Shown here piece by piece: positions 25,936-37,393 of a stretch of DNA of 64,000 nt (positions are counted from its first letter, which is position 1; each line of letters begins with the position of its first letter). A model generated the notes under the pieces. It did no database searches. It worked only from the letters and a program-made list of their open reading frames with translations, and was not told where the DNA came from. The stretch is from Ceraceosorus guamensis (lineage: Eukaryota; Basidiomycota; Exobasidiomycetes; Ceraceosorales; Ceraceosoraceae): positions 78,916 through 142,915 of the forward strand of contig NW_020290018.1 in NCBI RefSeq assembly GCF_003144195.1. Reading direction: 5' to 3'. The position numbers and the translations under genes are program-made.

Positions 25936-28119
25936 ATGGCGGTGCCGGCGCCCGTCAAGACCCACATGGGAAGCGGCGGCTCTTCCGAGGGTCCCAAAGG
26001 TGTTCTTAGCAACGTGGTCTCAGCCTTGGCGACTTCTTCATCCGCATCCTCGTCTGGACCCTCAAAGAAGGTGGAGGATACCAAGTCACAGGGACAAGAC
26101 GCGCAGGACGGTGCGCCCGCCGCTCTTACGGCCGCCTCTGCTTCTGCCGACAAGAGCGGGTCGACGCAAGGTGCTTCTGCTGCGAACCACGCACCCTCCA
26201 ATATACAATTTGATGAAGCCTCCTTGCTATCTTCACCACCTCGGAGCGGCAATCGGCTCCCATCACCAGCCTCAGAGCACTCTAAGTTGCACAGCGCAAC
26301 GGAGCGGGCTTCTGTCGGAAATACAAGTGGTGGGGCCGGGCCGAATGGCGTGGGATCCACAGCAGGTCAATCAAACCACACCTTCGGTGGACTGGGACTC
26401 GGCTTGAGCCAGGTTGGCAGGAATCATAGAGGCAGCGAGCTGAGCTTGGGAGGGACCACTAGCTACGCCAGCAGTGTCCGTGATAACAGAGCTGAAGGCT
26501 CAAGCAGCGGGACGCCTCACGGAACCCTGAATAGGAGCAAAATCAGCACAAGGCCTCGTAAGTCATGCCCAGCATTCAGAGTTGGCATACAGCAAGGCGC
26601 TGACGTTGCCAATGTACGCTCAGCTTGGGCTCGCAATGACCCACCTTCACCTCCTACATCACCACCCGTTCGAGCCTCGCATGGAGCAAAGCCATCGGAA
26701 CTCAGCCTAGAGGCACGGCCACAAGCGCGGGGGGCAGCTTCACCCCAGAAACCTGACTCGACCGAGTCACCTCAGGTGGGCAGGCCTCGGAGCGAGAGCG
26801 ATGATTCTGACGGCGCCAGCTCTTCGGGCGAGCCAGGCCCCACTCGGTTCTGGACCTTTACACTGCCAGCAAAATACCGAGCGCGATTGCATTCCCATCA
26901 TTTGCGTATGCAGCAAAGTTCCCAAACGCAGACTCATACTCAGACTGAGGAAGAGAGCAGAGACAGCTCCATCGATCAGGGAGAGCACCTGGACGGTGGA
27001 AGAGAAAGGTCCAGGAGAGCCAGTGGAACTGGTGTGGCTGGGGGAGCGGGAAGACAGAGTGCAGCCGAGCTAGCAGGGAGCGGGCTTATGGGGTGGAGAA
27101 GGAAGAGCGCAAAGGGAAGCCAAGAGCTGAAGGAAGACGATGCGCCATTGAGTCCGACATCTCAAGAAGGACGCTGGCCCTCAAGCGCTGGATCGCGATC
27201 TGGAAAGAGAGGCCAAGAGCAGAGCGATGAGGCGCCATCACCCAATCTACCAGATGCAACCATGAATGCACATATCAAGAGCGGGCCTGTGCACCAGGAT
27301 AGCTTTACGCGCCATCAACCACACACGCCAGGCTGGGAATCTCCATGGAGACCCGAGACGTACTCTGGCGGCTCCATCGAAATCGGCAGGTATCGCTTTG
27401 GCGGTCACGATCTACGAGGGGAGAAAATGGAAAGGCACGACACCTCTCCGAGGCTCGATTGGTGGAGGAATTTTCTGCTTCACAATGCATTCGTTCCTGG
27501 TCTCTTCCGTTTCATCAATATCGGCTTCACTAGCGCCACGTTGGCCATTGCCATCCGATTGTACGTGGTGCTGAAGCAGCAAGCAGCGGCGGACTCGGTA
27601 GGGTCAAGTCCCTTGGTAGCCATCATCTTCGGACCTCCGACGCTGTTGCACGTCGGCTGGCAGATCTACTTGGAATATTTTGGCAAGCCGATTGGACTAT
27701 GGGCAGTGCGCAACAAGCTGCTGTACTCGCTCGTAGATCTCGTCTTCATATGCATGTGGAGCGCAGAACTCAGCTTGTCCTTTGACAATTACCTGACCAG
27801 CAGTCTGGTGTGTGTCGCCGATATTAATCCCTTCGCGGGACTAGAAACCCAAAGCCCCTTGACGGATCCTGCAAAGAAGCCGATCATCTGCAGGCTACAA
27901 GGAACCCTGATTGGGCTGGTGTTCGTCAGCCTCATAGCTTACGTCATTGTCCTCGTTTTGAGGTGAGCCCAAGCTGCCGGCAGCGATGCTCAACCATTCT
28001 TTTCCTCAGTCGTTTCGTCGCCCTGCTGACTTTTCGCGCGCACGTGTTCCATTTTTGCCAGCCTCTTCCGCATCTTTGTCCGCGTCTCTGGCCCTAGGAC
28101 CAAGGGCACCTACGCATGA
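25936..28119 (+). CDS. SRF1: Srf1-like four-pass membrane protein (regulator of phospholipase D type)
   Basis: Two exons (25936-27962, 28062-28119) join to 694 residues. Residues 1 to about 500 are disordered and rich in Ser, Gly, Pro and Thr. The conserved C-terminal part starts at RLDWWRNFLLHNAFVP. It holds four predicted membrane segments: about 520-545 (FRFINIGFTSATLAIAIRL), 560-582, 594-616 (LLYSLVDLVFICMWSAELSL) and 655-680. Between them are IFGPPTLLHVGWQIYLEYF and the motif FGKPIGLWAVRNKL. Splicing to 28062 gives the ending SLFRIFVRV. This arrangement matches my memory of fungal Srf1, which activates phospholipase D (Spo14) in yeast; that assignment is from pattern recognition and is only moderately sure. 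A 39-nt in-frame candidate intron (GTAAGT at 26558) may also be removed. Confidence 0.65.
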
Positions 28120-30286
28120 GCGGACATTCGGAGGAGTGACACGCCCTAGTCGAGTCGGTCCTGCGCGTCGCCGCGACTTTGTCCAACATCTGCATCGATT
28201 TTTAGCTTCCGAACATGGATTGTGCATCAGACATGCAAGGCTCGCAATGGAACGCTGCGGAGATTGCTCGTCTTTCCAATCGTACGCAGACTCCTTGCTG
28301 TTCTGTCGCGTGTCTGTAGGCATTTGGGAAGTTGTATCAGAATGGTCGGGTGTGGAAGGTTGCGATCCCGCGACGCCAGACAATTGGAGCATGATTGTGA
28401 CTTTTGGCCGTTGATTGATGATTGTTGGTATTTCGAAGCTATCGACGACCTCTTTCAATCTGAAGAGAAACTCATTCGTGCCGTACCGCTGCATGTCAGA
28501 CGTTTTGATGCTGCCGTTTCTGGAAAAGGTTCGTTCAGTCGGTCACGCAGACAGCGCGACTTGGTTCGTCGATGTCCAGATCTGGTACACTTCGCAAGCT
28601 GGCACTCTGGATGCCGTTACATGATTGCCATCAGGTTACCGCAAACTATGCGGTGGCTGGTGCAAGTCATCAGCCTCCCGATTCAGCAGAATCACGAATG
28701 ACGTGATCTACGCAAGTTGGAACTTTTGAAGCACCAAACTCGATTGAGCTTGTGAATCGCAAAGCCTAAGTAGCCAATGACGAATGCGTGTCGAGATTCA
28801 CAGCCTCGTCAATCTAGTCACAAGTGTATGAGTCTGATGAGTGTGCTGCTTAGATAGCCCACCGTCCACCTCATGATTTGCCTCAGGGGTCCAAGAATTC
28901 GCCTGTGATGAAGCACGCGATGGACGAGCAAGGTCACCTCTCGATCACCTTTTTAATTCTGCCATATCTGTTCGCCAAGCGCAATTATTACACGCGCGTG
29001 AAGCGTGAACGTGACGCGTTCCTGCCGCGGCCGAGCGCCCGCTGATGCTGTTTGATTGCTTTGCTCCCACGAACACCAGCACGCTGCAGCATAGTAGTTA
29101 ATGCGAGCGCCAATAATCGTCAGCTGGTTTCGCTTTGTGCTCTCAACTCGATGACGGGAGCGCTGTCACTAGCGACACCTGGCACCGTCAACGCGCCTAC
29201 AGCACAAAGGCACGCCGCCGACCATCAGCGGTCGAGCGTCCGTTGGGCCGGCATGCGGATGCGCGGGACGCGCGAGACGCGTAAGAGCAGGCTGAGAGTG
29301 TGAGGTCCATCCATTGGGATCACCTCACCCCTACACGGCTACATTGGTGATTCACGATTGAACGCAAGATTCGACACTTTCGGCCCAGGCTCGGCAATCC
29401 AAGCAGCCGTGCGCAGAGCAGATTGGAGCTCCAAATCTTGTTTTGGAGGCGCTAAATGTCAAGATGAGGCAAGGCAAGCTCATCTGCATTCCACAGCTCC
29501 AATCAAGGCAAACCTTGTTGCTACGAGTGAGACGAGTAGGCAAGAGGAGAAGGGGCGAGCAGAATTTGGAGCTAGGCATGCGCTAGGACTACTAGTGCAA
29601 CATCTATCTATCTCTGCCTTGCTGCGATCTTGTGCAACTCCGTCCGAAGCGGCGGATCGGCGGGCAACTCCGCTCGAGAGCCCGCCGCTGTTGATGTGCA
29701 GCGAGCGAGCGCCCCACGCTTGCAACGTGAATGTGAATGGTGCCGGGGGGCCTTGACCGTCGGAGTCGTTGTCGGGACGAACTGTATGCAGGACAAGCCA
29801 TGCAAGTGGCGGTTGAGCGTCTATGCTGCTGCTTGCTCCTTCCGTTCGGGCTATTTACTTCCGTCGTGTCTCGGACCGGCCCAGATCTGACCCCCTCCCC
29901 TCCTTGGATTCTCTTCTCCTTGTCTCACTTTTTACGATCTTGACGATATACTCCTTCTTCCATTCTTGCTGGGTGTCGCACTCAGTGCCCCCTTCACAGC
30001 ATTCTCGCAATCATCATTTTATCCATCGACCACGCCAGACCCGGAGCTGCGCTCTGAGACATCTGGTGCCGTGGCCGACTTTTTTTTTAGGCGTCGCTAC
30101 TTTTTCATCCGACTAGGCAGTGCCTGTCGCCGCTTTGCGCAGTCCATTATCACGACTTTTTCGGAATCTCCTCGCATCACCGCATTGTCCGCCCCTCCTC
30201 CCCAACGCGGAACCCCTGCAGCGCGACTCGCCAGGCTCCTCAAAACTTTGTTAAGGTTGGTGGCGCAGAGGAGCAGCGGTCATGCC
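28120..30286. other. Intergenic region upstream of the Kelch membrane-protein gene
   Basis: About 2.2 kb. Words such as AGAATCACGAATGACG (28689) and GTGATTCACGATTG (29348) are present. Pyrimidine-rich stretches near 29885-29960 look like a promoter or 5' leader of the Kelch gene. The Kelch frame is open back to an ATG at 29966. No separate gene is supported. Confidence 0.6.
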
Positions 30287-33200
30287 ATGTGTCACGCCGA
30301 GGCATTAAAGTCACACCGAAGAGCAGCGAGCCACAGCTCAGGCGCGCCACGAGGAAAACATCGCGCGGCTAGCTCTTGCTTGCTTCGAGCGGTCATTGTG
30401 AGCTTGCTATGGCCAGCCTTGCTCGGCAGCTCACAGGGTGGCTCTGCCACTGTGGCAGCAGTCGCATTGCCACCCGCAGCTGCGGACTCGAGATACATGG
30501 CTTCAGCGAATGGCCAGGGAACGTTTGAGAGCACATCTGACGGTAGCACAGCGCTGCTGTTCAGAGATGCGCACTCAACGGGGAGCACACAAGACGCCGC
30601 ATCAGGAGCCTTGCCGACTGGACCGTCAAGAAAGGATGACTTTAATCCCGGACCGAGATGGGGGCATACAGCCGCTTATCTACCTTCTGCCAAGTCGATC
30701 ATCTTCATCGGTGGCCAAGTGCCCTCGAATAGCAGCGAGAAAGCTGGCATGGTCACTAACGACGTGTTCGCTCTCGACGTCTCGGAACTCGTCGCTGCAA
30801 ACGTCTCGGCGGCGCAGCAAGCAGGTCGCAGGGGCGACAGTGGCGAGCACTGGACGCTCCTAAACTCTGCGAACTTGCCTCCGCATGCATTTGCAGCGCG
30901 TGCCTTGACACACAAGGCCAATCAAGAAAATGGTCAGATCTGGTTGGTGGGCGGGGCAACAGACGACTGCGCTGGCAACGCTCCAGTCTATCGATGGTCC
31001 ACCTCAACATCCAACTTGACCGACGGCAAGTGGGACGCCTTGCATGATCTGCCAAGCAATGTGAATGTCTCGGCGCCGGTGCGCAGACGTGGAGCACGTG
31101 CAGTACAAGTGCCAAACGAGCTGGGCTTGCAGAACATGCAGGACGAGAAGAAGGCACGCCAAGCTGGTGCAACCACCTTCATGGTTGTTGGTGGCACTAC
31201 GGACGGCAGCACCTGTGCACCCGTGGCATCCACCAGCAAAGGAACGGCAGACTACTTTGGTGTCGATTTTTGGTCAGCGCTCCCCTCTGCTTCTGCAAAG
31301 GGCGGCGCGATTTCTGCTCGATCGCTAGCTCTGGACAGTCACATGAGTGGCTTTCCCGTCGTAGATTATGCTACCGTTCTACTACCAGCCAATAGCGTGA
31401 CTAAGAGCAACGCTAGAGTCCTTTTCCTAGGCGGGAGGGATAGTCATCAGTCGCTGGTCGACATGAATCACATCTGGGCTTTGGATTTGGCAACAGGAAA
31501 GTGGGAGCGGTGGATAACAACAGCTTCTGTCGATGCTCAAGACATGCCAGCTGGTCGTCTCGGGCACACGGCGAGCCGCACGTCAGATGGCAAGATCATC
31601 ATGCACGGCGGATTCCTCTCCACGGCAGCATCTGGCGTCCACAGAAATGCCACGGATGAAGTTTTCGTGCTCGACCCAACCGTGACGCCTGCCAGATGGA
31701 GTCGCGTGTCCGGCATGAGCGGCAAAGTACCTGCTCGCGCCTTCCATACTGCGATCTGGGCTGACAAAGTTTTGGTCATTGGCTTTGGACAAGAATCGGA
31801 AGGTACGTCGGCGGTAGATCAAGCCTTGTCAACACGAGCCCAATCGGACACGCAAGCACGTGCTTCTTCTGGTCTTTTGTACTACCTCGACACAGCAGCG
31901 CCTGGTGGTTGGAGGTGGAGCAGCAGCATTGCAGAGGTCTTGTCCAATCGTCAAAGCTCTCCGACCGATCCGGACACAAGGCCCCAAACAGAAGCTCAGC
32001 ACACCTCAAACGGCGAAGCGCCCAAGGGCGCGATCTCGAGCGACCATCAAACAGGCGCCGGGGCAGCGAAAGATCATTTGATGCCGCAGTCGGATCCACT
32101 GCGCAATGTCGGGACGCAGCACATCATTTCGGGTCTCGGCAATGGGGAAACATCAGCCCACGCCGACACAGCTCCGAACGCGATTGCTCCTTCTTCCCCA
32201 TCCTCAACTCTTTCGCAGCCTGGCAAGAGTGGAGTGATTGCCGGTAGCGTTCTCGGTGCCGCCGCTCTGGTAGCTGCGTTCGCTGGTGTGTATGCAGCTC
32301 GGACTCGCAAGCGTCGGCGACTGGAAGAGAAGGATGCGCTGCAGAGCTACTACGCTCGTGACGTTGTATCTCCGGTCGACACGCTTGCTGACCGTGGCCC
32401 GCCCGTGTCGTCTTTGTGGATCAATCAGCCAAAGACGTGGGCTAATAGCGCTAGCAGGGGCTTGAAACGCCATGCCAGTAATGCCAGTAACGCCATCTTC
32501 AATCGAGGAAGAAGGGAGGACCAGACTGATAGGGACATCGACGAAGAGAAGAGCACATATACGTCTCACATGCAAGGTCCGGGGGCCGTCAGTGCGTTCA
32601 AAATCAAACGCAAGGCCCCGCCGCGCGTCAGATCAAGCATGCGTCGTCAACAAGAAGCAGTCAGAGCGGTACTAGGCGATCCTCCTCATGCCTCGAGCTT
32701 TGAAGCGAGCAGAGCTGGCTTGCCAGAAGCTTTCATCGAGGCTGTGGTCGCTGATGTTTATGATGCGTACGCGCCGGCGAGCGCGCAGCGTACCGTCCGT
32801 GGCGGCAGGCGCGCCCCTCACGACCTGAGGGACTCACGAGGTGCGGATGGGGAGGAGTTGCGCGAATACTTGGATGTTCCCGATATGGGTCAGCCATTGG
32901 AGCGCATGATGACGCGCGCTCCTTCGAGCGAGAGTCTGGGAAGCGTGGGGACAGCTAGTCACTTTAGTTACCCCTACCTTGCAGCGATGCATCGACCAAG
33001 CATGGCTACAATGTGCTCTCCGGGACAAGCAACACTCGACCTCGGAAGCAGTCCCGCTCGGACCCGCACGAGTCCAGCTTTGCGGACCTTGGAGCTTCCC
33101 AATGCTATGCGGCAGCATAGGATTCGGAGGCATCAAGCCCCATACGCTGCTGCTGCTTTGCGCGAGTATGGCCGCATGTGTCCTCCCACACCTGTTCGTG

Positions 33201-33775
33201 TCAGCAGCCGACAAGAGACGCCAGCTTGGTGGAAGGAGATGATGACTAGTCCGGAAAGGAAAGGAATGCTTTGGTCGCCGACGCTCTTGTCTCCGAAGAC
33301 TTCGCTGCGACGGGGAGATCGGGAGCCCAGCGATGAGGGTACCGAGGAGATGCTGGTCAACGCCGCGGAGATGGATGGCGCGACGAGTCCTACCATCACA
33401 GACTTTGCCATGGACGTCGCTGCGCAAGAGGATGGCAGGCGTCGAAGAAGCATGAGCTCGCCTTTGTTTCCCTGGGAAGAGAATGTCAACGTCGGAGGCA
33501 CTACCTTGAGAGCATCTTCGCCTGTGCCGTTCCATCATCACCTACCAACCAGACCCGCTAGCGCGCTTATGAAGACGGAGCTAGTCGGCACCAAGCAACC
33601 TCTTCCCGTCATCGGCCCGGATGCCGAGGTAGAAGCTACCCTCGATGCTCAGCGCAGGCGCTCCCAGCACGCATCGCGTCGAAAGGCTCGCAAGTCCACT
33701 CTCCGCGTCATGAACGCCGTCGTGCGGCCTTCGAGCTCCGAAGAATGCGCCGAAAGGACTCCAACGCTCTGCTGA
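30287..33775 (+). CDS. Kelch-type beta-propeller single-pass membrane protein
   Basis: Single-exon gene of 1,162 residues from the ATG at 30287; the frame stays open to an ATG at 29966 (1,269 residues). A hydrophobic segment near residues 30-50 (CLLRAVIVSLLWPALLGSS) is a probable late signal peptide or signal anchor. The ectodomain carries Kelch-like blades: GPRWGHTAAYLPSAKSIIFI, IWLVGGAT, FMVVGGTT, RVLFLGGRD, GRLGHTASRTSDGKIIMHGG and RAFHTAIWADKVLVIGFG. Several N-x-S/T sites fit a secreted domain. A membrane span (about 648-670, GVIAGSVLGAAALVAAFAGV) is followed by RTRKRRR and a disordered tail of about 490 residues. This looks like a cell-surface protein with an intracellular tail. I know no function for it; carbohydrate binding or polarity roles are only guesses from the propeller fold. 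Confidence 0.8.
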   Translation: MCHAEALKSHRRAASHSSGAPRGKHRAASSCLLRAVIVSLLWPALLGSSQGGSATVAAVALPPAAADSRYMASANGQGTFESTSDGSTALLFRDAHSTGSTQDAASGALPTGPSRKDDFNPGPRWGHTAAYLPSAKSIIFIGGQVPSNSSEKAGMVTNDVFALDVSELVAANVSAAQQAGRRGDSGEHWTLLNSANLPPHAFAARALTHKANQENGQIWLVGGATDDCAGNAPVYRWSTSTSNLTDGKWDALHDLPSNVNVSAPVRRRGARAVQVPNELGLQNMQDEKKARQAGATTFMVVGGTTDGSTCAPVASTSKGTADYFGVDFWSALPSASAKGGAISARSLALDSHMSGFPVVDYATVLLPANSVTKSNARVLFLGGRDSHQSLVDMNHIWALDLATGKWERWITTASVDAQDMPAGRLGHTASRTSDGKIIMHGGFLSTAASGVHRNATDEVFVLDPTVTPARWSRVSGMSGKVPARAFHTAIWADKVLVIGFGQESEGTSAVDQALSTRAQSDTQARASSGLLYYLDTAAPGGWRWSSSIAEVLSNRQSSPTDPDTRPQTEAQHTSNGEAPKGAISSDHQTGAGAAKDHLMPQSDPLRNVGTQHIISGLGNGETSAHADTAPNAIAPSSPSSTLSQPGKSGVIAGSVLGAAALVAAFAGVYAARTRKRRRLEEKDALQSYYARDVVSPVDTLADRGPPVSSLWINQPKTWANSASRGLKRHASNASNAIFNRGRREDQTDRDIDEEKSTYTSHMQGPGAVSAFKIKRKAPPRVRSSMRRQQEAVRAVLGDPPHASSFEASRAGLPEAFIEAVVADVYDAYAPASAQRTVRGGRRAPHDLRDSRGADGEELREYLDVPDMGQPLERMMTRAPSSESLGSVGTASHFSYPYLAAMHRPSMATMCSPGQATLDLGSSPARTRTSPALRTLELPNAMRQHRIRRHQAPYAAAALREYGRMCPPTPVRVSSRQETPAWWKEMMTSPERKGMLWSPTLLSPKTSLRRGDREPSDEGTEEMLVNAAEMDGATSPTITDFAMDVAAQEDGRRRRSMSSPLFPWEENVNVGGTTLRASSPVPFHHHLPTRPASALMKTELVGTKQPLPVIGPDAEVEATLDAQRRRSQHASRRKARKSTLRVMNAVVRPSSSEECAERTPTLC

Positions 33776-33981
33776 GTCCCTCTTTCGTGCCAGTTGTGCC
33801 ATCTTTCGCATCGTGTGTCTATTCGGAGGCGCTCGTGTCCCTCACGAAGGCATTGATCCTCTCCCACTCGGTTTTGCACATTATCTTACATCACTAATGC
33901 AATATTAATGTTATTACACTTTCAGAGAATCCACTCCACGACCGTCGATGTGCGCCTACACGGCGTCCGTGAGCATGCTGT
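33776..33981. other. Short convergent spacer Kelch gene / CTU2
   Basis: About 200 bp between stop codons, including an AT-rich stretch (33885-33920) suited to 3' end formation of one or both genes. Confidence 0.6.
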
Positions 33982-36598
33982 TCATGCCACCAGATAATCT
34001 TTGAGCTCTCCGAGCATCTCATCTCGAGTGATCTGCCTAGGCGTGTGCTTTCCTCGCGTCGGATGAGAGGTGAGATGCTCCGGATCCTCAATGTCAGAGT
34101 TGGCTATAGTCTCGAGGCGGTCCGACGTCCCATCGTCTTCGCCTCGCGCAGTGAGCCGCTCCATGGTATTGCCATCTGGGTGAACAAGCTTTTGTAGATG
34201 AACACGTTCGGCTTGTAGCTCTTTGCTGGCCTCGTGCAAGACGTACTCTGGCAGATACATCACGGCAGAACTTGACTCCATCTCGGCGAGGAAAGGGGCC
34301 CCTCGGAAGACGGGCGCCGGGTCCGGTGTCTCCAAAATCTGAGCGCACGCGTAGCAGAGCAAGCGTCCCAGATCGATGGTAGTCTCTTCAGCTTGATCCG
34401 TCAATGACTGCTTGAGCTGCGCCTCGGGAACGTGTACACGCAAAGCATCGGTCCACTGGTGCCGTTGACGGCTAGCAGGCAACAAACACAACGGACACGA
34501 GGGGCTCCACGCGTGGAGACCGTCGGCGTGCTCAAAAGCATCGCCTTGACCAGGCGACCTTTTTGCGGTTCGGTGGCTGATGGCTGGACTCTTCCACTTG
34601 GGCGAGTCCCTCGCTGCTGAGAGTAAGCGCCGAGCGGCTGTGCCTAGATTTTGTTCTTTACCACAAACGGCGCTCGCAGTCTGCTGGGCTCGCTTCAAGG
34701 GTAGGGGAACAGACGGCCCGGCTATCACTGTAGGCCAACGGCTTCGATCCGTGGCAATGTCATCCGCGCTTGGGTCGAGCGCAGCGCTGGATCCGGATTG
34801 CTCCGGCTGGAAGACGAGTTTCGAACTGGTCTTGTTGATGGTGCTGACAGTGGACGGGGCGTTTGATTCCAACAGGGAAATGAAGGCTGGGTGATGAGAA
34901 GCAAGTAAAGTATGGTCAGATCGTACTATGAAAGGATGCTTCCCAGTCACGGCTCTCACCTTGCGTGAGACGGCCGATGCTACTCTTGTCCCCGCGCAAG
35001 CTAGCCATTCCTGATGATTTAGCCCCGTCATCGAAGATTGCAGAGGCGTATTTAAGCCGCTGATGGTGGGCGTAATAGATTACCTCCTTGAGCAGCGCTT
35101 CGCGCAGTGGTCGTACAATCAGGACATCTGCAAGGCAAGGGAGGATCATCGGCACACATGAGCTCAGAGTGGGCCACCATGATGTGATATCTGTGGTACC
35201 GATACCCTGCCTGGAAAGTGATGGCATAGATAGCCCTTGCTTACTCGTGTACTCACCTTCTCGCCACCCGTCGCGTCCTGCAATTTGAACAGCGTACCCG
35301 CCTCCATGCACAATGCCTCCAAGCAGTGCATTGGCACAACCTGTTCCACTTTGCGATAGTAGCAGACATGTGGCGCCCACTTCCTTGGTCGTGCGAAACA
35401 GGACTCTCTCGGTGAAGACCTTGCGGAGCGAGATAATGCGAGAGAGACAGGACGCTGCTTGGGCGCGGGGTGCGTCTGGTGGGTTCAACGCACTGCGAAG
35501 GTGAGACAGAGCTGCCTCAGCAGCATGGCTGGAAGAACCTTGAGAGTCTGCGGCGCTTCCATCGGGAAGCGACTCGTGGTCTTGAGAAAGACGACGCGGC
35601 CCTGTGCGGAAAGGAAGGGGACCCGTGAGCAGATCCGCGAGCGATGGAGTGAGGCGAGGCCGGTGCGCATCTCGTCTCTGCCCAAAAGACGCTCATCGCC
35701 CTGTCTTGATTGTCATCCGACCACACTCTCCCTGCCCTTGCTGACGAGATTCACCGTATTGCGATGATACATGTGGTTCTTGCGTTGCTGGGTCACGGAC
35801 TCACCTCTAGGATAAGCGCTGCAGCGGACCTTGCCAGAAACCTTCCCCCTCGAGAACACGCTTGACAAAGGCACGCATACAAGTCGCAAACCAGCGTCCT
35901 TTCCACCCTCCTCTGCCACTGCGGCTTCGATGAGCTGTCTTCTGCTATGCGAACTAGAAGCCGGCGTGCTGTCGTCATACACGTGTATCACTACTATGTG
36001 CTTGATTTCTTGTGGCCTTTGCGTTCCCTTCCTGCTGAGACGCTTCACCTGTGAGGGCGGCAGCGCCACGCCGTTTGCACCTTCCCGGTCATCTTGCAGA
36101 GCGGCTTCGCGGTGGACGCCTGAGCCAATGTTACCACTGCTGGTGTGAAGAAGCTCTGAACAGGCGAGACGGAGCAGCACGCTGTATCAGGTGCGCAATT
36201 GAGCTCAGAGGGCAGTCTATAGCACGCGCTGAGGTATCGCTGCTGCACACTCACCGGCCCTCGACGCCTCCATCCCAGGCCAGAGCGATGGTGCCATGCT
36301 GTGTCCTGGCCCGTCTCCCTGGCGACCTTGGACGCTCCCCATCATCGGTGCCACTTGTCTTGGCAAGTTCGGACGACCCGTCCTGGCTCAGCGATGCCCA
36401 GAGCTCCGCTCCTCTGCACTTGTCAAAAGAAGGCTTCAGTCGATTGACCAGACCTGCTTCGGCGCAGATAGCGCACGCTGCTCCGGTGCTTCCTCCTCGT
36501 GTCTGCAAAGATGCTGGCCGAGCGCGACATCGAGCACAGGTCAGCGCGCTCCGCCGTCCGGTGGGTGCCGAGCTGGACGTCTCTAGTAGGACTGGCAT
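33982..36598 (-). CDS. CTU2: Cytoplasmic tRNA 2-thiolation protein 2
   Basis: Partner of Ctu1/Ncs6. Together they thiolate the wobble uridine of tRNA-Lys, -Glu and -Gln using sulfur from the Urm1 relay. Five exons (36255-36598, 35805-36181, 35257-35670, 34960-35127, 33982-34886) join to 735 residues. An N-terminal zinc knuckle has C21, C24, C42 and C45. Next come a weak PP-loop remnant (TIALAWDGGVEGRVLL), KEVGATCLLLSQSG, the family motif VLIVRPLREALLKE (380-393), SSIGRLTQAFISLLE and NKTSSKL. A C-terminal CPLCLLP .. CYACA pair is typical of Ncs2. The intron at 35128-35256 is a multiple of three and lacks stops, and the acceptor at 35671 is chosen only because it restores frame; these two joins are less sure. 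Confidence 0.88.
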
Positions 36599-37289
36599 CG
36601 CTAGCTACACATGCGTCGTGGTGTCTATCTGCGGTGGGCAGAAGCGCAGTGGAACAGTGTCGTATGGTGCGAACTGCGTCTTCTGAGATGTGAGCTAGCT
36701 GCGATCGAGTTTGGGACCATCGTAACTCGAAAGAATCACCCGAGTTCGGAGCCAAATGTCGATTCACAATCAAGTAATTACCGGTCAGCAAAATACACTT
36801 TTGAATCAGAATCAAGAATCCACACTCAGTGCACGTGACTAAGGGTCTTCGGCGATTTTCGAAGTTGAGGCGCCTCGCATATGGGACCGCCTGTGATTCA
36901 CCACTGCCTCAGAAGGTTCTTCTATTTTGCTACTCACGTATGTTGTCGCACTGGCAGCAGAAAACATCTGCACCTCACTCAAAGTCTGGGAAGGACGCGG
37001 CTCTGCGCAACGATTGAGTACCTTACCTCCCACACCTCACCTCTTGAGATCTGTGCGCAAAAGCAAGTTTAGAGCGTACTCTATAGCCCTCATCCCGACC
37101 ATACTCGCCTAGTCCGAAGGGTATCAACGCGATGCTTTCGGTTGCCCTCCAGGACGTCTTTCATTGACTCTTGCACCGATTCTTCCTATACGATCAGCTT
37201 CTTCAGGCTGCCTTTCTTGACACTTTGCGACCATCGGCCGGTAATGAGACAAACTCTCGAGCGCAGAATGAAAATATTGCCCAAAAAAG
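36599..37289. other. Intergenic region between CTU2 and the tRNA gene
   Basis: About 0.7 kb upstream of CTU2. It contains dispersed words near 36770-36835 (TTTTGAATCAGAATCAAGAATC). No gene is recognised. Confidence 0.65.
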
Positions 37290-37393
37290 CTCTCTCCCGG
37301 GGAATCGAACCCCGGCCTCGACCGTTTTCTTGCAAGTTCCTGCGGATCTTGTTAATTGACAAGGTCACATCCTAACCACTAGACGAGGAGAGA
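37290..37393 (-). tRNA. tRNA-Asp (anticodon GTC) with a 32-nt intron
   Basis: All arms fold. The acceptor stem TCTCTCC (37387-37393) pairs fully with GGAGAGA (37291-37297), with discriminator G at 37290. The D arm is GTCTAGTGGTTAGGAT. The anticodon stem TGACC pairs with GGTCG (one T-G wobble). The anticodon loop TTGTCA carries GTC at 37358-37360. An intron at 37325-37356 sits after position 37, the usual place for nuclear tRNA introns. The T arm is CGGGG TTCGATT CCCCG. The mature tRNA reads aspartate codons GAC and GAT. A run of A/T flanks the 3' side on the minus strand (37280-37289), fitting RNA polymerase III termination. Confidence 0.93.

Noticed and set aside
28006-28701. Overlapping 162- and 159-codon frames on opposite strands after the Srf1-like gene
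   Set aside because: One covers the Srf1-like last exon in antisense. Neither has coding features beyond length.
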